Shown in pieces: positions 1 through 9,436 of a DNA stretch of 64,000 bases; positions within the stretch are counted from its first letter, which is position 1; each line of letters starts with the position of its first letter. Source of the stretch: Streptomyces odontomachi (lineage in GTDB: Bacteria; Actinomycetota; Actinomycetes; Streptomycetales; Streptomycetaceae); contig NZ_JAMJWG010000006.1 of NCBI RefSeq assembly GCF_024435355.1, positions 248,001-312,000 on the forward strand, given 5' to 3'. The translations under genes were made by a program, and so were the position numbers. The notes beneath the pieces are model-generated. The model saw only the letters and a program-made list of their open reading frames with translations, was not told the origin of the DNA and made no database searches.

Positions 1-50
1 GTCCGGTGGCGGAAGGGCCGATCGGCCCACACCCTGCTGGGGCGACTGCC

Positions 51-154
51 CACCGTCTCCCGCCGTCTCCCGCCGTCCGCACCGCCGGGGCGTCCCCACC
101 GGAGCGGCTTCGGTGCCGTTCCTGCGGTTCTTGCCGGTTCTCGCCGGTTCTTGC
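51..154. repeat. Two sets of phased 10-bp direct repeats upstream of the ureide operon
   Basis: Bases 51-80 are three tandem decamers of the form CRCCGTCYSC. Bases 125-154 are three tandem decamers, CGGTTCTTGC, CGGTTCTCGC and CGGTTCTTGC. Both sets have the 10-bp period of the DNA helix and lie in the otherwise gene-free 206 bp before the amidohydrolase start at 207. Repeats like this are common regulator landing sites, and an IclR regulator is encoded in the same operon, but binding is inference. Confidence 0.5.
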
Positions 155-206
155 ATGTTGAGAACGGCATTGCCAGCCGCTGGAACCCCTCCGCAGGCTG
201 GGGCCC

Positions 207-1616
207 ATGAACAACACCGACCGTGACCAGGAAGTCTGTGACCTCTCGATCGTCGGGCATGTCGTCAGCCGGGCCGGCAGCTACCCGCGCGGCGAGGTGC
301 GCATCACCGACGGCCGCATCGTGGAGGTGCTCGAGGAGGCCGGCGACGCCCCGCACACCGAGCGGATCGACGCCGGAAGCGCCTACGTCCTGCCGGGGGT
401 CATCGACCCGCACGTCCACTCGCTGAGCGATCCACGCGAGGGCATCGAGGCGGCCACCCGGGCCGCGGCGGCCGGCGGGGTGACGACGATCCTGGAGATG
501 CCCTTCGACCAGGCGGGGCCGATCTGGACCGTCGAGCGCCTGGAGGCGAAGAAGCGGATGGTCGCCGAGGAGGCGCACGTCGACGTCGGCCTGTTCGCCA
601 CGGTCCGACCAGGTGGCGGTGTCACCGAGGTCGCCGGCCTCGCCGCGGCGGGCGCGGTCACCTTCAAGGTCTCGACGTACCACACGCACGCCGACCGCTT
701 CCCGCGCACGCCGGACGACGAGATGGTCGAGGTCTTCCGGGCCATCGCGGCGACGGGACGGCGCGTGTGCGTGCACGCCGAGAACGACGAGATCGTCCGC
801 AAGCTGGTGGACGAGCTGTACGAGACCGGCACCCGGGACCCGCGCGCCCACTGCCGGGCCCGCCCGGCCGTCACCGAGACCGCCGCCGTGGCCAACACCC
901 TGGAGCTGGCCCGCACCGCGAACGCCAAGGTGCACTTCGTGCACATGAGCCTGCCGCACTCCATCGACCTGGTGCAGAGCTATGCGGCCCAGGGTGTCGA
1001 CGCCAGCGCCGAGGTGTGCCCGCACTACCTGATGTTCACCGAGGACGACATGGTCACCATGGGCACCCGCGTCAAGATCAACCCGCCGGTGCGCACCCGT
1101 GCGGACGTCGAGGGCATGTGGAGCCGCCTCACCGCGGACGCCATCGACACCCTCAGCTCCGACCACGCGCCCTGGCCGATCGTCGAGAAGGACAAGCCGA
1201 ACATCTTCGACAACGCCTCCGGCGCACCGGGCGTGGAGACCCTCTTCCCCGTCACCGCCGCGGTGGGCCTGGCCGAGCGCGGGGTGTCCATCGAGTCCCT
1301 GGTGCGGGTGAGCTCCTGGCGCCCCGCCGAGCTCTTCGGCATCGACCACCGCAAGGGCGACCTGCGCGCCGGACTCGACGCGGACGTCGTCGTGTTCGAC
1401 CCGGCGGCCGAGTGGGAGGTGGACGAGACGGTGATGCAGTCGAACGCCGGATGGAGCCCCTACCACGGCATGACGCTGCGCGGCCGGATCACCCGCACCC
1501 TGTCCCGCGGCGAGACGATCTACGCCGACGGCAAGCTGACCTCCACGGCGGGCCGCGGCCGGCTCGTCGAGTTCGGCGGCGGCCAGGCACGCCAGGCCCA
1601 GGCCCGGACCGCATGA
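207..1616 (+). CDS. Allantoinase / hydantoinase-type cyclic amidohydrolase
   Basis: A 469-residue member of the dihydroorotase/allantoinase/hydantoinase superfamily, expected to open a cyclic ureide ring in the cytoplasm. The binuclear metal site is readable in order: HxH in DPHVHS (about residue 67), the probable carbamylated Lys in TFKVS (about 155), His in CVHAEN, His in FVHMS and Asp in SSDHAPW. Length is normal for the family. The stop overlaps the next start (ATGA), so it is translationally coupled to the IclR gene. Neighbouring permease, racemase and amidohydrolase genes suggest allantoin or a 5-substituted hydantoin as substrate. Sequence alone does not decide between them. Confidence 0.9.
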   Translation: MNNTDRDQEVCDLSIVGHVVSRAGSYPRGEVRITDGRIVEVLEEAGDAPHTERIDAGSAYVLPGVIDPHVHSLSDPREGIEAATRAAAAGGVTTILEMPFDQAGPIWTVERLEAKKRMVAEEAHVDVGLFATVRPGGGVTEVAGLAAAGAVTFKVSTYHTHADRFPRTPDDEMVEVFRAIAATGRRVCVHAENDEIVRKLVDELYETGTRDPRAHCRARPAVTETAAVANTLELARTANAKVHFVHMSLPHSIDLVQSYAAQGVDASAEVCPHYLMFTEDDMVTMGTRVKINPPVRTRADVEGMWSRLTADAIDTLSSDHAPWPIVEKDKPNIFDNASGAPGVETLFPVTAAVGLAERGVSIESLVRVSSWRPAELFGIDHRKGDLRAGLDADVVVFDPAAEWEVDETVMQSNAGWSPYHGMTLRGRITRTLSRGETIYADGKLTSTAGRGRLVEFGGGQARQAQARTA

Positions 1617-2383
1617 CCACCGCCTCCGCCGACCGCGCCAGCGCGTCCCCGACATCCCTCGGCAAGGGTCTTGCGGTCCTCGCCGCCCTTGCGGACGGCG
1701 GACCGATGCGCGTGGACACCCTCGCCGAGTGCACCGGACTGCCGCCCAGCACGGTCTACCGGTACGTCCGCGAGCTCGTCGCCTTCGGGTTCATCGAGCC
1801 GCGCGACGGGGTGTACGTGGCCGGCGAGCGGCTGGCACGGCTGGCCCACTCCAGCGGCTGGAACCACCGTCTGACCCGTTACTCCTCGCCACTGCTCGCC
1901 GAGCTGAGCAGGGCGAGCGGAGAGTCCGCGATCCTCACCGTGCTCGTGGGGCGTTCGGCACTGGTCGTCGACCGGGCGGAGTCCCCGCAGGCGATCCGGC
2001 TCTCCTTCGAGCAGGGCGGGCTGCTGCCGCTGCACGCAGGCGCCTCGGCCAAGATCGTGCTGGCGTACGCGCCGCAGATGGTGATCGACGACGTGATCGA
2101 GCACGCGCTCCCCGGCGACCGGGGAAACGCGGCGGCACTGCGGCTGTGCGCCCAGCTCGCCGAGGTTCGCCGCACCGGCCAGGTCGTGACCCACGGTGAG
2201 GCGGATCAGCACGCGGTCGGCATCGCCGTCCCGGTGTTCACCGGATCCACCTTCACCTGCGGGCTCTCCCTGGCCGGGCCCGCCTACCGGATCGACGCCG
2301 CACGCGCCCGCGAGCTGGGTGACCTGCTGCGCCGGGCCGGCCGCCGCCTCAGCCAGACCCTCACCGCGACCGCGGGCCTGTGA
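1613..2383 (+). CDS. IclR-family transcriptional regulator
   Basis: A 256-residue IclR protein. An N-terminal winged helix-turn-helix (about residues 15-75, with the recognition region LPPSTVYRYVREL) is followed by the ligand-binding domain typical of IclR. The start at 1613 overlaps the upstream stop codon. It probably senses the ureide or a breakdown product and controls this operon. The decameric repeats at 51-154 are candidate binding sites, by inference only. Confidence 0.92.
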   Translation: MTTASADRASASPTSLGKGLAVLAALADGGPMRVDTLAECTGLPPSTVYRYVRELVAFGFIEPRDGVYVAGERLARLAHSSGWNHRLTRYSSPLLAELSRASGESAILTVLVGRSALVVDRAESPQAIRLSFEQGGLLPLHAGASAKIVLAYAPQMVIDDVIEHALPGDRGNAAALRLCAQLAEVRRTGQVVTHGEADQHAVGIAVPVFTGSTFTCGLSLAGPAYRIDAARARELGDLLRRAGRRLSQTLTATAGL

Positions 2384-2519
2384 CGGCCGACGCCGTCCGC
2401 CGGCCCCGGCCCCACCACGGATTCCGACCCCCGGCGCCCGATTCCTGATGACCGGACCGCACCCGCACGCCCGTCCGCCGCCCCTTTCGTTCCCGCCTGT
2501 CCACTGGAGGCGTGTATCC

Positions 2520-4061
2520 ATGACCACGACCGCCTGTGAGCGCACGGTGGCCGCCCAGGCCCCGGACAGCTCTCTGGCCAACGCCGACCTCGCACCCACC
2601 CCCGCCGCCGAGCGCACCTGGAACTGGTGGCACTTCGCGACCCTGTGGATGGGGATGGTCCACAACATCTTCAACTTCACCTGGGTCGGCGGCCTCGTCG
2701 CCCTCGGCATGTCGGTGTGGCAGGCGCTCACCGTCGCGCTCGTCGGGAACGTCGTGCAGACCGTCGTCATCGGCCTCAACGGTCGGATCGGCGCGCGCTT
2801 CGGCATCCCCTTCGCCGTCTGGGCCCGCAGTGCCTTCGGCACCTTCGGCGCCAACATCGTCGCGCTGGTACGCGCCGTCGTCGCGATCGGCTGGTTCGGC
2901 ATCCAGAGCTACCTGGCCGCCACCGCCGTCAACCTCCTCCTGGAGGGCGTCGTCCCGGGCTGGCGGGGTCTGGGCCACTCCGGCTGGCTCGGCCTGTCGA
3001 CCAGCATGTGGATCACCATGATCGCCTACTGGGCCTGCAACTTCCTCATCGTGCGGCACGGCATGGAGGCGGTGCGCAGGTTCGAGGTGTGGGCCGGTCC
3101 CCTGGTCTTCGTCGTCATGGCCGTCCTGCTCGTGTGGGCCGTCAGCCACGCGGGCGGCACCGGCACCCTGCTCACGGCGCCCGCCCAGCACAGCGACCAC
3201 TGGTTCTGGACCGTCGCCTTCGGCCCGGCCGTCGCCACCTACATCGCCGGCAGCTGGTCCACCGCCGTCCTGAACATCCCCGACCTGACCCGCTTCGCCC
3301 GCTCCAACCGCGGCCAGTTCTGGGGCACCATGATCGGCCTGCCGCTCTCCAGCCTCGTCTACTTCGGGATGGCCGCCGTCATCGTCTCCACCGGCAAGGA
3401 GCTGTACGGCACGACCTACTGGAATCCGACAGACGTCCTGGGCGCGTTCGGCAATCCGGTCCTCAGCGCGTTCGGCGCCCTCCTGCTGGCCATCGCGACG
3501 ATCTCCGTGAACATCCCGGCCAACGTCATATCGTCCGCGTACGACCTCACCAACCTGCTGCCGAAGGCGTTGACCTTCCGCCGTGGCGCCTATGTCTCCA
3601 TCGTCGCCGGCTTCGTCTACATGCCGTGGAAGCTCATGGAGAACTCCGAGACGCTGTTCTCGATGCTCCACTACCTCGGAGCCGTCCTCGGACCGGTGAC
3701 CGGCATCCTGCTCGCCGACTTCTTCGTGCTGCGCCGCTGCCGCCTCGACGTTCCCGACCTGTACCGCAGGACGGGCCGTTACCGCGGCTGGGCGGGGTTC
3801 AACCCGCTCGGGCTCGGCGCCCTGGGGCTCTCCCTCGCCCTGCTCTTCGGCTCCCAGACCGTGCCCGCCTTCGACTGGGTCTACCAGTACGCGTGGTTCT
3901 CCGGTGTCACGCTCGGCTTCCTGCTGCACTGCGCGGCCAAACTGGCCGTACGCCGCAGCGCCGGCCCGCTCGCGGCGTCGCTGGCCGCCACGGGCACGAC
4001 AGGTGCCGAGGCCGCGGACCTCCCCGCCGCCGGCACCACCGGTGAGGCGGCCCCCGCATGA
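2520..4061 (+). CDS. NCS1-family permease for allantoin/hydantoin/nucleobase
   Basis: A 513-residue polytopic membrane protein of the nucleobase:cation symporter-1 family (Mhp1, PucI and FurE relatives). The family signature NWWHFATLWMGM appears just before TM1, and about 12 hydrophobic segments follow. The start is fixed by GGAGG at 2506-2510. Its C-terminus overlaps the racemase start (ATGA at 4058). Position between a cyclic amidohydrolase and a racemase/amidohydrolase pair makes it the likely importer of the operon substrate. The Ala/Gly/Thr-rich C-terminal tail is soluble and of no known role. Confidence 0.92.
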   Translation: MTTTACERTVAAQAPDSSLANADLAPTPAAERTWNWWHFATLWMGMVHNIFNFTWVGGLVALGMSVWQALTVALVGNVVQTVVIGLNGRIGARFGIPFAVWARSAFGTFGANIVALVRAVVAIGWFGIQSYLAATAVNLLLEGVVPGWRGLGHSGWLGLSTSMWITMIAYWACNFLIVRHGMEAVRRFEVWAGPLVFVVMAVLLVWAVSHAGGTGTLLTAPAQHSDHWFWTVAFGPAVATYIAGSWSTAVLNIPDLTRFARSNRGQFWGTMIGLPLSSLVYFGMAAVIVSTGKELYGTTYWNPTDVLGAFGNPVLSAFGALLLAIATISVNIPANVISSAYDLTNLLPKALTFRRGAYVSIVAGFVYMPWKLMENSETLFSMLHYLGAVLGPVTGILLADFFVLRRCRLDVPDLYRRTGRYRGWAGFNPLGLGALGLSLALLFGSQTVPAFDWVYQYAWFSGVTLGFLLHCAAKLAVRRSAGPLAASLAATGTTGAEAADLPAAGTTGEAAPA

Positions 4062-4798
4062 CCGCACGCGCCGCGTCCCGCCCCCGGCTCCTGGTCCTGA
4101 ACCCCAACAGCTCCCGTGTCGTCACCGACGCCGTGCGCCGGGCCGTCGACTCCCTCGAGCACGGGGTGCGGTTCACCGTCGACCAGCTGGACCGGGCGCC
4201 CGCCCAGATCGCCGGTCCCGCCGACCACGCCACCGTCGCCCCGCTGGTCCTCGACCGCCTCACCGCCGAGGACGGTCACCACGATGCGGTGATCATCGCC
4301 TGCCATGGTGACCCGGCGCTCGCCGACGTCCGCCGGCGGTCCGGGCGCCCGGTGTTCGGCATCGGCGAGACCTCCCTGCACGCCGCTGCCTCGGCGGCCG
4401 GCCGCTTCGGAGTCCTGACCCTCGGCAGCGCCCTCGTCGACCGCAAGTGGCAGCAGGTGCGGGCCGCGGGCCTCGGCGAGCACTGCGCGGCCGTCGAACC
4501 GACCGGCACCTCCGTCGTCCACGGCCTGGCCCCCGAACCCGATCTCGCCCCCTACCGCGCCGCCGCCGAACGGGCACTGGCGGCCGGGGCTCGGGCGCTG
4601 GTCCTGGGGTGCGCCGGGATGGTCACCCTCGTCGACCCGCTGGCCGCTGAGTTCGGCGTGCCCGTCATCGAACCCGTCACCACCACCTGCTCGCTGGCCG
4701 CGGCCGTCGTGCGCCGGCCCGCCGGGTCCCGTCCACTTCCCCGCCGCACACCCCTCGTTCCGTCACCGGAGACGCCCGACCATGAACCTGACCGCTGA
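4058..4798 (+). CDS. Asp/Glu/hydantoin racemase family protein (allantoin racemase-like)
   Basis: A 246-residue member of the Asp/Glu/hydantoin racemase family. The N-terminus LVLNPNSS is the family phosphate/substrate-loop signature. The two catalytic cysteines sit in IIACHGDP and VLGCAGM. It would interconvert the enantiomers of a hydantoin or allantoin so that stereospecific enzymes on either side can use both forms. Its start overlaps the permease stop, and its last 17 nt overlap the amidohydrolase start at 4782. The Pro/Arg-rich C-terminal 25 residues look like a read-through extension into that overlap. Confidence 0.88.
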   Translation: MTARAASRPRLLVLNPNSSRVVTDAVRRAVDSLEHGVRFTVDQLDRAPAQIAGPADHATVAPLVLDRLTAEDGHHDAVIIACHGDPALADVRRRSGRPVFGIGETSLHAAASAAGRFGVLTLGSALVDRKWQQVRAAGLGEHCAAVEPTGTSVVHGLAPEPDLAPYRAAAERALAAGARALVLGCAGMVTLVDPLAAEFGVPVIEPVTTTCSLAAAVVRRPAGSRPLPRRTPLVPSPETPDHEPDR

Positions 4799-6053
4799 CA
4801 CGTCCGCCCTCGCCCCCGTGGCCGAACGCCTGGAAGCCGACCTCGCCGACCTGTCCGGCTACGCCGACCCCGACGCTCCGGGCTGGAGCCGCGAGGTCTT
4901 CTCGGAGCCCTACCGGGCCGCGCGCGACTGGGTACGCGACCGGATGCGGGACGCGGGCCTGGAGACCACCGTCGATGCCGCGGGCAACGTCATCGGGCGG
5001 CTCGCCGGCAGCCACGGCGGACCGCCGCTGGTCACCGGATCGCACACCGACACCGTGCACGGCGGCGGCCGTTTCGACGGCATCGTCGGCGTGCTCGGCG
5101 CGATCGAGGCCGCCCGCCGCATCCGCGAGACCGGCACCCGCCTCGCCCACGACCTGCTCGTCGTCGACTTCCTGGGCGAGGAGGCCAACCGCTTCGGCAT
5201 CAGCTGCATGGGCAGCCGCTCGCTGTCCGGCATCCTCACCCCCGCCCACCTGGCGCGCACCGACACGACCGGACACACCCTCGGCCAGGCCATGCGGGAC
5301 TTCGGCGCCGACCCCGAGCGTGCCCTGGGCCTCGGCTGGGACGCGCGCAGCATGCACGCCTTCGTCGAACTCCACGTCGAGCAGGGTCCGCTGCTCGAAC
5401 AGCGCGGCGTGCCCGTGGGGGTGGTCACCGCGATCGCCGGCATCGAGCGGCTGCTCGCCACCTTCCGCGGGCGGGCCGACCACGCGGGCACCATGCCGAT
5501 GGCAGAGCGTCATGACGCCCTCGTCGCCGCCGCCGAGGCGGTGCTGACCATCGAGCGGGTGGGCTGCGGCGCCCCCGTCCACGGGGTCACCACCACCGGC
5601 CGTATCGAGTCCTCGCCGGGGGTCTACAACATCGTTCCCGAGGAGGCGAGGATCTGGGCGGAGACCCGCAGCGTCGACCACACCTGGCTGTCCGGTGTGC
5701 GTCGCACGCTCGCCGACGAGCTCGCCGCCCAGGCCGCCCGGCGGGGCGTGGAGACGGCCGTGGAGTGGCTCAACGACCAGGACCCGGTCCTGGCCAGCCG
5801 GTCCGTGCAGGACGTGATCGCCGCCGGCGCCGACTCCCTCGGCATCCCCTGGGCCCCGGTCCCCAGCGGCGCGGGCCACGACGCGGCGCACATGGCCGGA
5901 CTCGGGCCGATGGGCATGATCTTCGTGCCCTCCCACGGGGGCCGCAGCCACTGCCCCGAGGAGTGGACCGGCCTCGGCCACATCGTCACCGGCACCCACC
6001 TCCTGGCCGCCACCCTGACCCACCTGGACGCGCTGCCGGACGTGGCGGCGTAG
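4782..6053 (+). CDS. Allantoate amidohydrolase / N-carbamoyl-L-amino acid hydrolase
   Basis: A 423-residue M20-type amidase. Metal-binding motifs are visible: GSHTDTV then GGGRFDG (first metal His and bridging Asp), EEANRF (Glu ligands), HVEQGP, and the C-terminal SGAGHDA. It hydrolyses an N-carbamoyl or ureido group, finishing the pathway begun by the ring-opening enzyme. It overlaps the racemase gene and is the last gene of the operon. A short convergent spacer (6054-6121) separates it from the biosynthetic cluster. Allantoate and N-carbamoyl-amino-acid substrates cannot be told apart here. Confidence 0.9.
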   Translation: MNLTADTSALAPVAERLEADLADLSGYADPDAPGWSREVFSEPYRAARDWVRDRMRDAGLETTVDAAGNVIGRLAGSHGGPPLVTGSHTDTVHGGGRFDGIVGVLGAIEAARRIRETGTRLAHDLLVVDFLGEEANRFGISCMGSRSLSGILTPAHLARTDTTGHTLGQAMRDFGADPERALGLGWDARSMHAFVELHVEQGPLLEQRGVPVGVVTAIAGIERLLATFRGRADHAGTMPMAERHDALVAAAEAVLTIERVGCGAPVHGVTTTGRIESSPGVYNIVPEEARIWAETRSVDHTWLSGVRRTLADELAAQAARRGVETAVEWLNDQDPVLASRSVQDVIAAGADSLGIPWAPVPSGAGHDAAHMAGLGPMGMIFVPSHGGRSHCPEEWTGLGHIVTGTHLLAATLTHLDALPDVAA

Positions 6054-6121
6054 CGGAGCCGGCGCCGTCCGATGAGGTGTCAGGCTCTCCTCGGGAAGCG
6101 CAGAGCGAGGTGCACGCGGTC

Positions 6122-7645
6122 TCAGCCGGCCGGGGTCGAGCCCTCGGCCGGCTCCTGGATCAGGAACGCCAGGCGCTTCCGGTCGATCTTCCCGTTGCCG
6201 TTGACGGGCAGTTCCGGCAGGTTGACGCAGCGCCGCGGGACCTTGAACGCTTCGATGTGTCGCGGCATCCGCCGGCGCACTTCGTCACCGGTGAGCTCGC
6301 CGGTGACGGCCAGCACGGCGGGCCGGTCGCCGGTGGGTGGCAGTACCGCCGCCGACACCACCCCGGGCACTTTCCGCGCCGCCGCTTCGACCTCGATGGT
6401 GCTGATGCGGAAGCCGCGCTCCTTGTAGAGATCGTCACGGCGGCCCGAGAAGTACAGGTAGCCCTCCTCGTCCAGCCACCCGTAGTCCCCGGTGCGAAGC
6501 TCGGGGAACAGGCCGTCGGTTCGCGGGAACCGTTCAGCGGTGAGGTCGGGACGCCTCCAGTAGCCGGCCATCACATGGGGTCCGCGGACGACGAACTGCC
6601 CGACCTCGCCCGGCGCCAGGCGTTCGCCGTCGTCGCCGATCACCAGGACCTCCGTACCGGGCAGCGGGACTCCGCAGGAGCCGGGGCGGTCCTGGTCGCC
6701 GTCCACGGGCATGATGGCGGCCCGCTTGCATTCGGTGAGCCCGTACATCACCTGGATCCGCAGCCCGGGCAGTCCTGCACGGAGCTCGGCCATGGTGCTC
6801 TCGGCGAGGGCGGCGCCCGTGTTGGTGAGCAGCCGGAGGCTCTCGGGCCTGCCACGGCTGCGGCGCAGCAGCCAGGACAGCCGCTCCGCCACGGAGGGAA
6901 CGGCAGGCAGCACACTCGCTCCGGTCGACGTCAGGCTGCGCAGCAGCGGCGGCCCGGCCTCGGCGCTGGTACCGAGATAGAGGCAGGCGCCGGACAGGGC
7001 GGCCAGGTAGGCCTGGTAGAGGCCGTAGTCGAAGCAGAGCGGCAGCGGGCAGAAGATCACGTCGCTCTCGCGGTACCGCAGGCACTGCTGGATCGCGGTG
7101 GCGGCGAAGAGCACCTGCTGGTGGGTGCTGACGACGGCCTTCGGCAGCGCTGTCGTGCCCGAGGTGTAGATCAGGCTGACCGGGTCGACCGGCAGCGGTC
7201 CGGGTGCCCGGGGCTGCGGGACCGTGGCCGCCCGGGGGGCGAGGGCGGCGCGTGTGAGGGTGCTGAGGTGGAGGAAGCGGGTGTCGTGGTGTGCCGCGTC
7301 CTCCTGGACGGCGTCGTCATCGCAGACGAGGATCTTGGGCGCGCAGTCCGAGAGGACATGCCGCAGCGGCTCGCCGCGCACCTGCTCGTGGAGCACGCTG
7401 AAGGCGGCTCCCAGGCGCGACGCCGCGTATGCGACGAGGACGATGCCGATGCCCTGCGCGTCGTCGACGGTGATGACGACGCGGTCGCCGCGGCCGAGTC
7501 CTTCCTCCCGGAGCCGTGCGGCGGCCCGGACGCTCGCCCCATTGAGTTCGGCATAGGTCAGTGCGCCGTTCCGCGAGCGGAGGGCAGGGCTGTCCGGGTA
7601 CCGTGCGGCGGCGTTTTCCAGGATGTCGTGCAGGACGGTGTGCAT
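6122..7645 (-). CDS. Acyl/aminoacyl-AMP ligase loading a free ACP (exosortase-associated type)
   Basis: A 507-residue adenylate-forming enzyme. The P-loop-like motif is LIYTSGTTALPK (A3), the A5 motif MYGLTECKR, A7 ELRTGDYGW, and the A10 lysine lies in NGNGKIDRK. The A5 form resembles the ligases that travel with PLP decarboxylases and free ACPs in exosortase-linked and butirosin-like loci. It should activate an amino acid and load it on the ACP at 9437. RBS GGAG precedes ATG 7645. It is the last gene of the leftward operon starting at 11221. Confidence 0.85.
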   Translation of the reverse strand: MHTVLHDILENAAARYPDSPALRSRNGALTYAELNGASVRAAARLREEGLGRGDRVVITVDDAQGIGIVLVAYAASRLGAAFSVLHEQVRGEPLRHVLSDCAPKILVCDDDAVQEDAAHHDTRFLHLSTLTRAALAPRAATVPQPRAPGPLPVDPVSLIYTSGTTALPKAVVSTHQQVLFAATAIQQCLRYRESDVIFCPLPLCFDYGLYQAYLAALSGACLYLGTSAEAGPPLLRSLTSTGASVLPAVPSVAERLSWLLRRSRGRPESLRLLTNTGAALAESTMAELRAGLPGLRIQVMYGLTECKRAAIMPVDGDQDRPGSCGVPLPGTEVLVIGDDGERLAPGEVGQFVVRGPHVMAGYWRRPDLTAERFPRTDGLFPELRTGDYGWLDEEGYLYFSGRRDDLYKERGFRISTIEVEAAARKVPGVVSAAVLPPTGDRPAVLAVTGELTGDEVRRRMPRHIEAFKVPRRCVNLPELPVNGNGKIDRKRLAFLIQEPAEGSTPAG

Positions 7646-7654
7646 CGCTTCTCC

Positions 7655-8956
7655 TCACGGGCCGCCGCCGGGGACTTCGCCGGTCCTGTGCAGGGTGTGC
7701 AGCTCGACCAGGCGTTGCTTGGCCAACAGGTCGTCGTCTGTGTCGCGTTGCCGGACCAGGTGTGCTTCCCCCCGGTAGGTCATCACCTCGGCGGGGAAGC
7801 CGTGGCCGAGGAACAGCCCCGGGGAGGCGGTGGGCCCGTAAGCGCCGGAGCGCTCCACCCCCAGCAGGTCGCCCGGACGGACTTCGGGAAGCGGCACCCT
7901 TTTGGCGATCACGTCGTCGGGGGTGCACAGGGGGCCGGTGACGGTGTAGGGGCGGGGTGCCGGGTCCCCGGAGCGGGTGAGGTGGCGGATCGGGAAGTTC
8001 CGCTTGAGCACGCTGCCGACGCCGACGGCAGCCATGTGGTGGTTCGTGCCGCCGTTCGCGACGGCGAAGAGCTCCCCCATGGACTCCTTGACGTACTGCA
8101 CCTGGACCACGTACGTGCCGGACATCGCTGTCAGGTAGCGCCCCAGCTCCATGATCAGCCGACATCCGGGGTGTCGCCGGGTGAACCGCTCCACGTTTTC
8201 GGTGATCCCCCTCCCCAGAGCCGCCAGATCCACATCGGGGTCCCTGTCGAAGTAGGCGATGCCGAGTCCGCCCCCGAAGTCCACCGTCTCCAGGGGGATG
8301 CCCAGCCGGGCGGCCAGACGGTCGGCCATCTGGAGGATGCGTCCGGTGTTCCCGACGATGTCCTCGTGGTGGAGGAAACGGGTCCCCATGTAGGCGTGGA
8401 TGCCTTTCAGCCGCACATGGGGCAGGCCCGCCAGGAAGCTCCCGGCGCCCTGGAGTGTCTCTTCGTCGATGCCGAACTGGCGCGGCTTCCCGCCCATCGC
8501 GAGCCCGGCGCCCCTGCTTTGGAAGGCGGGGTTGACGCGGAGCATCACGGAGCAGGGTCGTCCGCCGCGTTCGGCCGTGAGCCGGTCCAGTCGGGCGACC
8601 TCGTCGAGCGACTCGCACACCACGGCGTGGATGCCCGCGTCCAGGCACGCGGCGAGGTCCCGGGCGTCCTTTCCGGGGCCGAGGAAGACGATGTCCTCGG
8701 GAGCGACACCGGCCCGCAGGGCGGTGCGAAGCTCCACGTACGACGAGACCTCGGCGCCGGCCCCAAGGGCATGCAGAAACGCGCAGACACTGACGTTGGG
8801 GTTCGCCTTGAGCGAGTAGCACACGTCGACCTGTTCCGGCAGGGCACGGCGCAGGGCGCGGTACGTCTCCTCCAGCACCTCCGCCTCGTAGACGTACAGG
8901 GGCGTCCCGAACTGCTCGGCGAGATCACGGTAGGCGGTTGCACGGGCGCGGGCCAT
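7655..8956 (-). CDS. Fold-type III PLP decarboxylase acting on an ACP-bound amino acid (BtrK-like)
   Basis: A 433-residue alanine-racemase-fold decarboxylase of the ornithine/diaminopimelate family. The PLP lysine is Lys50 in YSLKANPN. The glycine-rich phosphate motif is VDFGGGLG, and the partner-subunit catalytic Cys lies in GPLCTPDD. The gene context of AMP-ligase, decarboxylase and small ACP matches BtrK, which decarboxylates glutamyl-ACP, better than lysine or arginine biosynthesis. Inference: it makes an omega-amino acyl-ACP such as a GABA- or beta-alanyl-type starter. It begins 8 nt after the phosphopantetheinyl transferase stop. Confidence 0.85.
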   Translation of the reverse strand: MARARATAYRDLAEQFGTPLYVYEAEVLEETYRALRRALPEQVDVCYSLKANPNVSVCAFLHALGAGAEVSSYVELRTALRAGVAPEDIVFLGPGKDARDLAACLDAGIHAVVCESLDEVARLDRLTAERGGRPCSVMLRVNPAFQSRGAGLAMGGKPRQFGIDEETLQGAGSFLAGLPHVRLKGIHAYMGTRFLHHEDIVGNTGRILQMADRLAARLGIPLETVDFGGGLGIAYFDRDPDVDLAALGRGITENVERFTRRHPGCRLIMELGRYLTAMSGTYVVQVQYVKESMGELFAVANGGTNHHMAAVGVGSVLKRNFPIRHLTRSGDPAPRPYTVTGPLCTPDDVIAKRVPLPEVRPGDLLGVERSGAYGPTASPGLFLGHGFPAEVMTYRGEAHLVRQRDTDDDLLAKQRLVELHTLHRTGEVPGGGP

Positions 8957-8964
8957 CTACCCGC

Positions 8965-9405
8965 TCACCTCGCGCCCCCGCTGGCGCGACGGCGATCGGC
9001 GGGGTCTTCGCCGACGTGGGCGCATGCGCACGCGCGCTCACCGACCGCGAAGGCGACGACCACCGTCGGCTGGTGCGAGATGGACACCGCCACATTCCCT
9101 ACCTCGAGCTCCTCCGCTCGGGTACGGGCGAAACGGTGCAGCCGGACGTAGGGCTCTCCGCTGGGCGAGGAACGCAGCACTTCGATGTCGCGCCACTTCA
9201 GCCTCCCCATGAACCCAACGCCCAGGACCTTCGCGACGGCCTCCTTGGCGCTGAACCTCCCTGCCAGGTACTCGCTGGTCCGCCCGGCACCGTAGGCGCC
9301 GATGGGCTCGAGTTCGCGCGCCGTGAAGAGTGCGCGTACCCAACGGTCTTTCGCGGCGATGCGCTCGAAGCGAGCCCTTTCAAGTATGTCAACGCCGATT
9401 CTCAC
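8965..9405 (-). CDS. AcpS-type holo-ACP synthase (4'-phosphopantetheinyl transferase)
   Basis: A 146-residue AcpS-family enzyme that arms ACPs with phosphopantetheine from CoA. The metal-binding Asp is in GVDILERARFE at the N-terminus, and the second signature is RFSAKEAVAKVLG. SISHQP closes the fold. The GTG start at 9405 is chosen because a strong purine-rich Shine-Dalgarno (GGGGGAGGG on the minus strand) precedes it and the family N-terminus begins there. A cluster-specific enzyme fits the three free ACPs and one PKS ACP nearby. Confidence 0.9.
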   Translation of the reverse strand: MRIGVDILERARFERIAAKDRWVRALFTARELEPIGAYGAGRTSEYLAGRFSAKEAVAKVLGVGFMGRLKWRDIEVLRSSPSGEPYVRLHRFARTRAEELEVGNVAVSISHQPTVVVAFAVGERACACAHVGEDPADRRRASGGAR

Positions 9406-9436
9406 GTTTCCCTCCCCCGATGGCTCCCTCTCCCGT

